Shown piece by piece: positions 3,030 through 5,455 of a stretch of DNA of 5,455 nucleotides. Below the pieces are notes generated by a model. The model saw nothing but the letters and a program-made list of their open reading frames with translations, ran no database searches and was not told the origin of the DNA. Made by a program: the position numbers and the translations under genes. Source of the DNA: Solobacterium sp. (GTDB taxonomy: Bacteria; Bacillota_I; Bacilli_A; Erysipelotrichales; Erysipelotrichaceae). Each line of letters starts with the position of its first letter. The stretch's first letter is position 1. Where the stretch lies: assembly GCA_017543005.1 (NCBI GenBank), contig JAFWEA010000107.1:1-5455 (forward strand), given 5' to 3'.

Positions 3030-5455
3030 ATGCGAAAGGAAGAACCGGATAAAATCGAAGTCCGGGGAGCACGGGTCCACAATCTGAAGAATATCGATGT
3101 GGATATCCCGCTCCATCAGATCGTCGGCGTCGCCGGCGTTTCAGGCTCAGGCAAGTCCTCGCTTGCCCTGGGCGTTTTATATGCGGAAGGATCGCGGCGG
3201 TATCTGGAATCCCTGTCCACCTATACCAGGCGGCGGATGACCCAGGCGGCCCGGGCCGACGTGGATGAGGTGCTGTATGTGCCGGCGTCACTGGCCCTGC
3301 ACCAGCGGCCGGCGGTGCCGGGGATCCGTTCCACCTTCGGCACGATGACGGAGCTGCTGAACAGCCTGCGGCTGATGTTTTCAAGACTGGCATCGCACCG
3401 CTGTCCCAACGGCCACTATGCGGAACCGGGGCTGCAGGTGGCAGCCATGCAGGAAATTGTCTGCCCGGTATGCGGTGAACACTTCTACGGTCCGGGGGCG
3501 GAGGATCTGGCCTTCAATTCCCGGGGTGCCTGCCGGTGCTGCGGCGGGACCGGGGTGGTGCGGACCGTGGACCGGAGCACACTGGTGCCGGATGAAAACC
3601 TGACGATCAACGAAGGTGCGATGGCCCCGTGGAATTCCCTGATGTGGTCACTGATGACGGATGTCTGCCAGGCCATGGGCGTGCGCACGGATATCCCGTT
3701 CAAGGATCTGACGGCAGAAGAAAAAGAGATCGTCTATGACGGTCCGATGGTGAAGAAACACATTTTCTACCGGCCCAAGAAGGCGGAAAACGCTACGGCC
3801 GGGGAGATGGATTTTACCTATTACAGCGCAGTGGCAACCGTGCAGAATGCCCTGAACAAGGTCAAGGATGAAAAGGGCATGAAGCGGGTGGAGAAATTCC
3901 TGAAGGAAGACGTCTGCCCCGAATGTCACGGTACCCGGCTTTCGGAAGAGGCCAGGGCCCCGCGGCTGATGGGCATCAGCCTGGCCGAAGCCTGCCAGAT
4001 GACCCTGAAGGAATCGATCGAATGGGTCAGACAGGTGCCGGCTTCTCTGCCGGAAGAAATGCGGCCGATGGCAGTGAACATCTGCGAATCCTATCTGGAG
4101 ACTGCCAAACGGCTCGTTGATCTGGGCCTTGGCTATCTGACATTGGACCGGGCCGGGGCGACACTGTCCACCGGCGAGCGGCAGAGAGTGCAGCTGGCCC
4201 GGGCAGTGCGCAACCGGACAACCGGGGTGCTGTATGTGCTGGATGAGCCTTCGATCGGTCTGCATCCCGCCAACATCACCGGCCTGAACGATGTCATGCA
4301 TGATCTGGTCAGCGACGGCAATTCGGTCCTGCTGGTCGACCATGACACGCAGATCCTGAAGGAATCCGGCTGGCTGATCGAAATGGGCCCGGGGGCCGGC
4401 TCGGCCGGCGGCACGGTGATCGCGGAAGGCACGGTCGAAGACCTGCAGGCCAATCCTGCATCCATTATCGGGCACTATCTGGCCGCCGAACCGGCAGCCC
4501 GCAATGATCAGAAAGAAGATCTTTTCGCGGCCGGGGCCATCACCCTGGAGACCGAGCAGATCCATACGGTAAAACCGCTGTCCGTAAAAATTCCGAAAAA
4601 CCGGCTGACGGTGATTACCGGTGTGTCCGGCTCCGGCAAGACAACCCTGGTGCTGGAAAGCCTGGTGCCGGGGCTGGATGGTCTATGCAATGAGACAAAG
4701 ATCCCGGACCACGTCAAAAAAATCGAAGCGGAAGGCATCCGGCATGTCAAACTGATTGACGCGGTGCCGATCGGCATCAATGTCCGCTCCACCGTGGCTA
4801 CCTATGCCGGGGTGCATGATGAACTGCGCCGGATCTATGCCCGGACAGAAGATGCCCGCAGAGGCGGATACAAGGCCGGTGACTTCTCGTACAATACCGG
4901 CTCGCTGCGCTGTCCGGTCTGCGACGGCACCGGGCAGATCTCGCTCGATGTGCAGTTCCTGCCGGATGTGGATATTCCCTGTCCGGAGTGTCACGGTTCC
5001 CGCTACAGCCGGGTGGCCGGCCGCATCCGGTTTACCAACAGACAGAAGGAAACGAAGTCCCTGCCGGAACTGATGGACATGGATGTGGCCACGGCCCTGG
5101 AGTTCTGTCAGGACATGAAGGCAGTACGGCCGCGGCTGGAAATCCTGCGGGATCTCGGGCTTGGCTATCTGACCCTCGGGGAAGAGACACCGGGTCTTTC
5201 CGGCGGTGAAGCCCAGCGGCTGAAGCTGGCCAGTGAGATGAGCCGCCGCCAGGATGATTCCGTCTTTGTGTTCGATGAACCGACGATCGGCCTGCACCCC
5301 AGGGATGTGGAAACCCTGATGAACGTCTTCCGGACCCTGCTGGACCATGGCGCCACGGTCATTGTCATCGAGCACGATCTCGATGTGATCCGCAGCGCTG
5401 ACTACATCATCGACATGGGTCCCGGAGGCGGTGAGGACGGCGGGCGGATTGTCGC
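3030..5455 (+). CDS. UvrA-family ABC ATPase lacking the UvrB-binding domain, 3' partial
   Basis: The frame opens at ATG 3030 and stays open to the window edge (808 full codons). It is a UvrA-type double ABC ATPase, the DNA-damage-recognition family of nucleotide excision repair. First half: Walker A GVSGSGKSS (Lys42), cysteine pairs 145/148 and 168/171, CPEC at 296-299, signature LSTGE (379-383), Walker B with DEP at 405-407, switch His438. Second half: Walker A GVSGSGKTT (Lys537), zinc finger Cys628/631/651/654 with the same spacing as the E. coli C-terminal finger, signature LSGGE (723-727), Walker B DEP at 749-751, switch His782. Both ATPase sites look intact. Only about 20 residues separate CPNGHY (125-130) from the first cysteine pair, where UvrA1 carries its roughly 115-residue UvrB-binding domain. 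This matches the shorter UvrA2/drug-resistance-type paralogues, often auto-named uvrA. Canonical repair with UvrBC is therefore doubtful; tolerance of DNA-binding compounds is possible. Only the C-terminal end is missing, probably a few tens of residues. Confidence 0.94.
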   Translation, partial: MRKEEPDKIEVRGARVHNLKNIDVDIPLHQIVGVAGVSGSGKSSLALGVLYAEGSRRYLESLSTYTRRRMTQAARADVDEVLYVPASLALHQRPAVPGIRSTFGTMTELLNSLRLMFSRLASHRCPNGHYAEPGLQVAAMQEIVCPVCGEHFYGPGAEDLAFNSRGACRCCGGTGVVRTVDRSTLVPDENLTINEGAMAPWNSLMWSLMTDVCQAMGVRTDIPFKDLTAEEKEIVYDGPMVKKHIFYRPKKAENATAGEMDFTYYSAVATVQNALNKVKDEKGMKRVEKFLKEDVCPECHGTRLSEEARAPRLMGISLAEACQMTLKESIEWVRQVPASLPEEMRPMAVNICESYLETAKRLVDLGLGYLTLDRAGATLSTGERQRVQLARAVRNRTTGVLYVLDEPSIGLHPANITGLNDVMHDLVSDGNSVLLVDHDTQILKESGWLIEMGPGAGSAGGTVIAEGTVEDLQANPASIIGHYLAAEPAARNDQKEDLFAAGAITLETEQIHTVKPLSVKIPKNRLTVITGVSGSGKTTLVLESLVPGLDGLCNETKIPDHVKKIEAEGIRHVKLIDAVPIGINVRSTVATYAGVHDELRRIYARTEDARRGGYKAGDFSYNTGSLRCPVCDGTGQISLDVQFLPDVDIPCPECHGSRYSRVAGRIRFTNRQKETKSLPELMDMDVATALEFCQDMKAVRPRLEILRDLGLGYLTLGEETPGLSGGEAQRLKLASEMSRRQDDSVFVFDEPTIGLHPRDVETLMNVFRTLLDHGATVIVIEHDLDVIRSADYIIDMGPGGGEDGGRIV

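Larger units (their letters stand above)
1..5455 (+). other. Probable co-directional gene cluster (one or two transcription units)
   Basis: All five genes lie on the + strand with junctions of -4, 24, 3 and 21 bases. No hairpin followed by a T-run was found at any junction. The Sel1/hydrolase pair is coupled by ATGA, and the MmcQ-cdd pair is separated by 3 bases. The candidate promoter at 1534-1562 could start a second unit for the MmcQ, cdd and UvrA-like genes. Both ends of the cluster lie outside the window, so its full extent is unknown. Co-transcription is inferred from spacing alone. Confidence 0.6.

Noticed and set aside
2595..3116. Minus-strand open frame of about 173 codons
   Set aside because: Covers cytidine deaminase and the start of the UvrA-like gene on the opposite strand; both plus-strand genes are certain from their motifs.
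3520..3565. Two CCGGGGTG strings close together, considered as a regulatory repeat
   Set aside because: They encode the glycine/cysteine-rich zinc-binding part of the UvrA-like protein and are explained by codon composition.
3648..4565. Long minus-strand open frame of about 305 codons
   Set aside because: It lies wholly antisense to the UvrA-like gene, whose plus-strand frame carries a full set of ATPase motifs. GC-rich third positions commonly keep the opposite strand open. Its composition is rich in Q, H, G and P, with no recognisable domain.
4683..5375. Minus-strand open frame of about 230 codons
   Set aside because: Antisense to the second ABC half of the UvrA-like gene. Its short resemblance to the 3648-4565 frame (RRF/LIE/QH-type strings) simply mirrors the duplicated Walker B regions on the coding strand.

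Overview
The window looks like bacterial chromosome from a GC-rich member of the Bacillota, possibly the Erysipelotrichia or a related gut Clostridia lineage. That placement rests on the overall style of the proteins: a tetrameric-type cytidine deaminase, a UvrA paralogue of the short type common in Firmicutes, a MmcQ/YjbR protein with extra domains, and strong AGGAGG-like ribosome binding sites. It is an inference from family resemblance, not a measured assignment. No RNA gene, insertion sequence, CRISPR array, phage gene or convincing terminator was seen.

Layout: five genes lie on the + strand and fill almost the whole window. (1) 1-741 is the 3' part of a Sel1-repeat protein, open at the left edge. 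(2) 738-1544 is a membrane-anchored alpha/beta hydrolase whose ATG overlaps the previous stop as ATGA. (3) 1569-2594 is a three-part MmcQ/YjbR protein with a C-terminal EVE/PUA-like domain. (4) 2598-3008 is a cytidine deaminase. (5) 3030-5455 is a UvrA-family double ABC ATPase that runs off the right edge. Gaps between genes are -4, 24, 3 and 21 bases, so co-transcription is plausible. There is no gene-free stretch over 300 bases.

The 24-base gap before the MmcQ gene is the only intergenic spot with unusual structure. It holds a perfect TATAAT with a TTGAAC 17 bases upstream, placed so that transcription would start at or next to the ATG (a leaderless message). It also holds a 10-base direct repeat that duplicates the start-codon region. 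This could divide the cluster into an upstream pair (Sel1 protein and hydrolase) and a downstream trio.

The downstream trio is the most coherent part. It combines a UvrA paralogue lacking the UvrB-binding domain, a MmcQ-type putative DNA-binding protein carrying a modified-base-reader-like domain, and a pyrimidine salvage enzyme. A role in tolerating DNA-damaging or DNA-binding compounds is a reasonable hypothesis, but nothing in the sequence proves it. I do not see a clearly new system. The best leads are the UvrA domain loss, the MmcQ-EVE fusion and the promoter at the MmcQ start.
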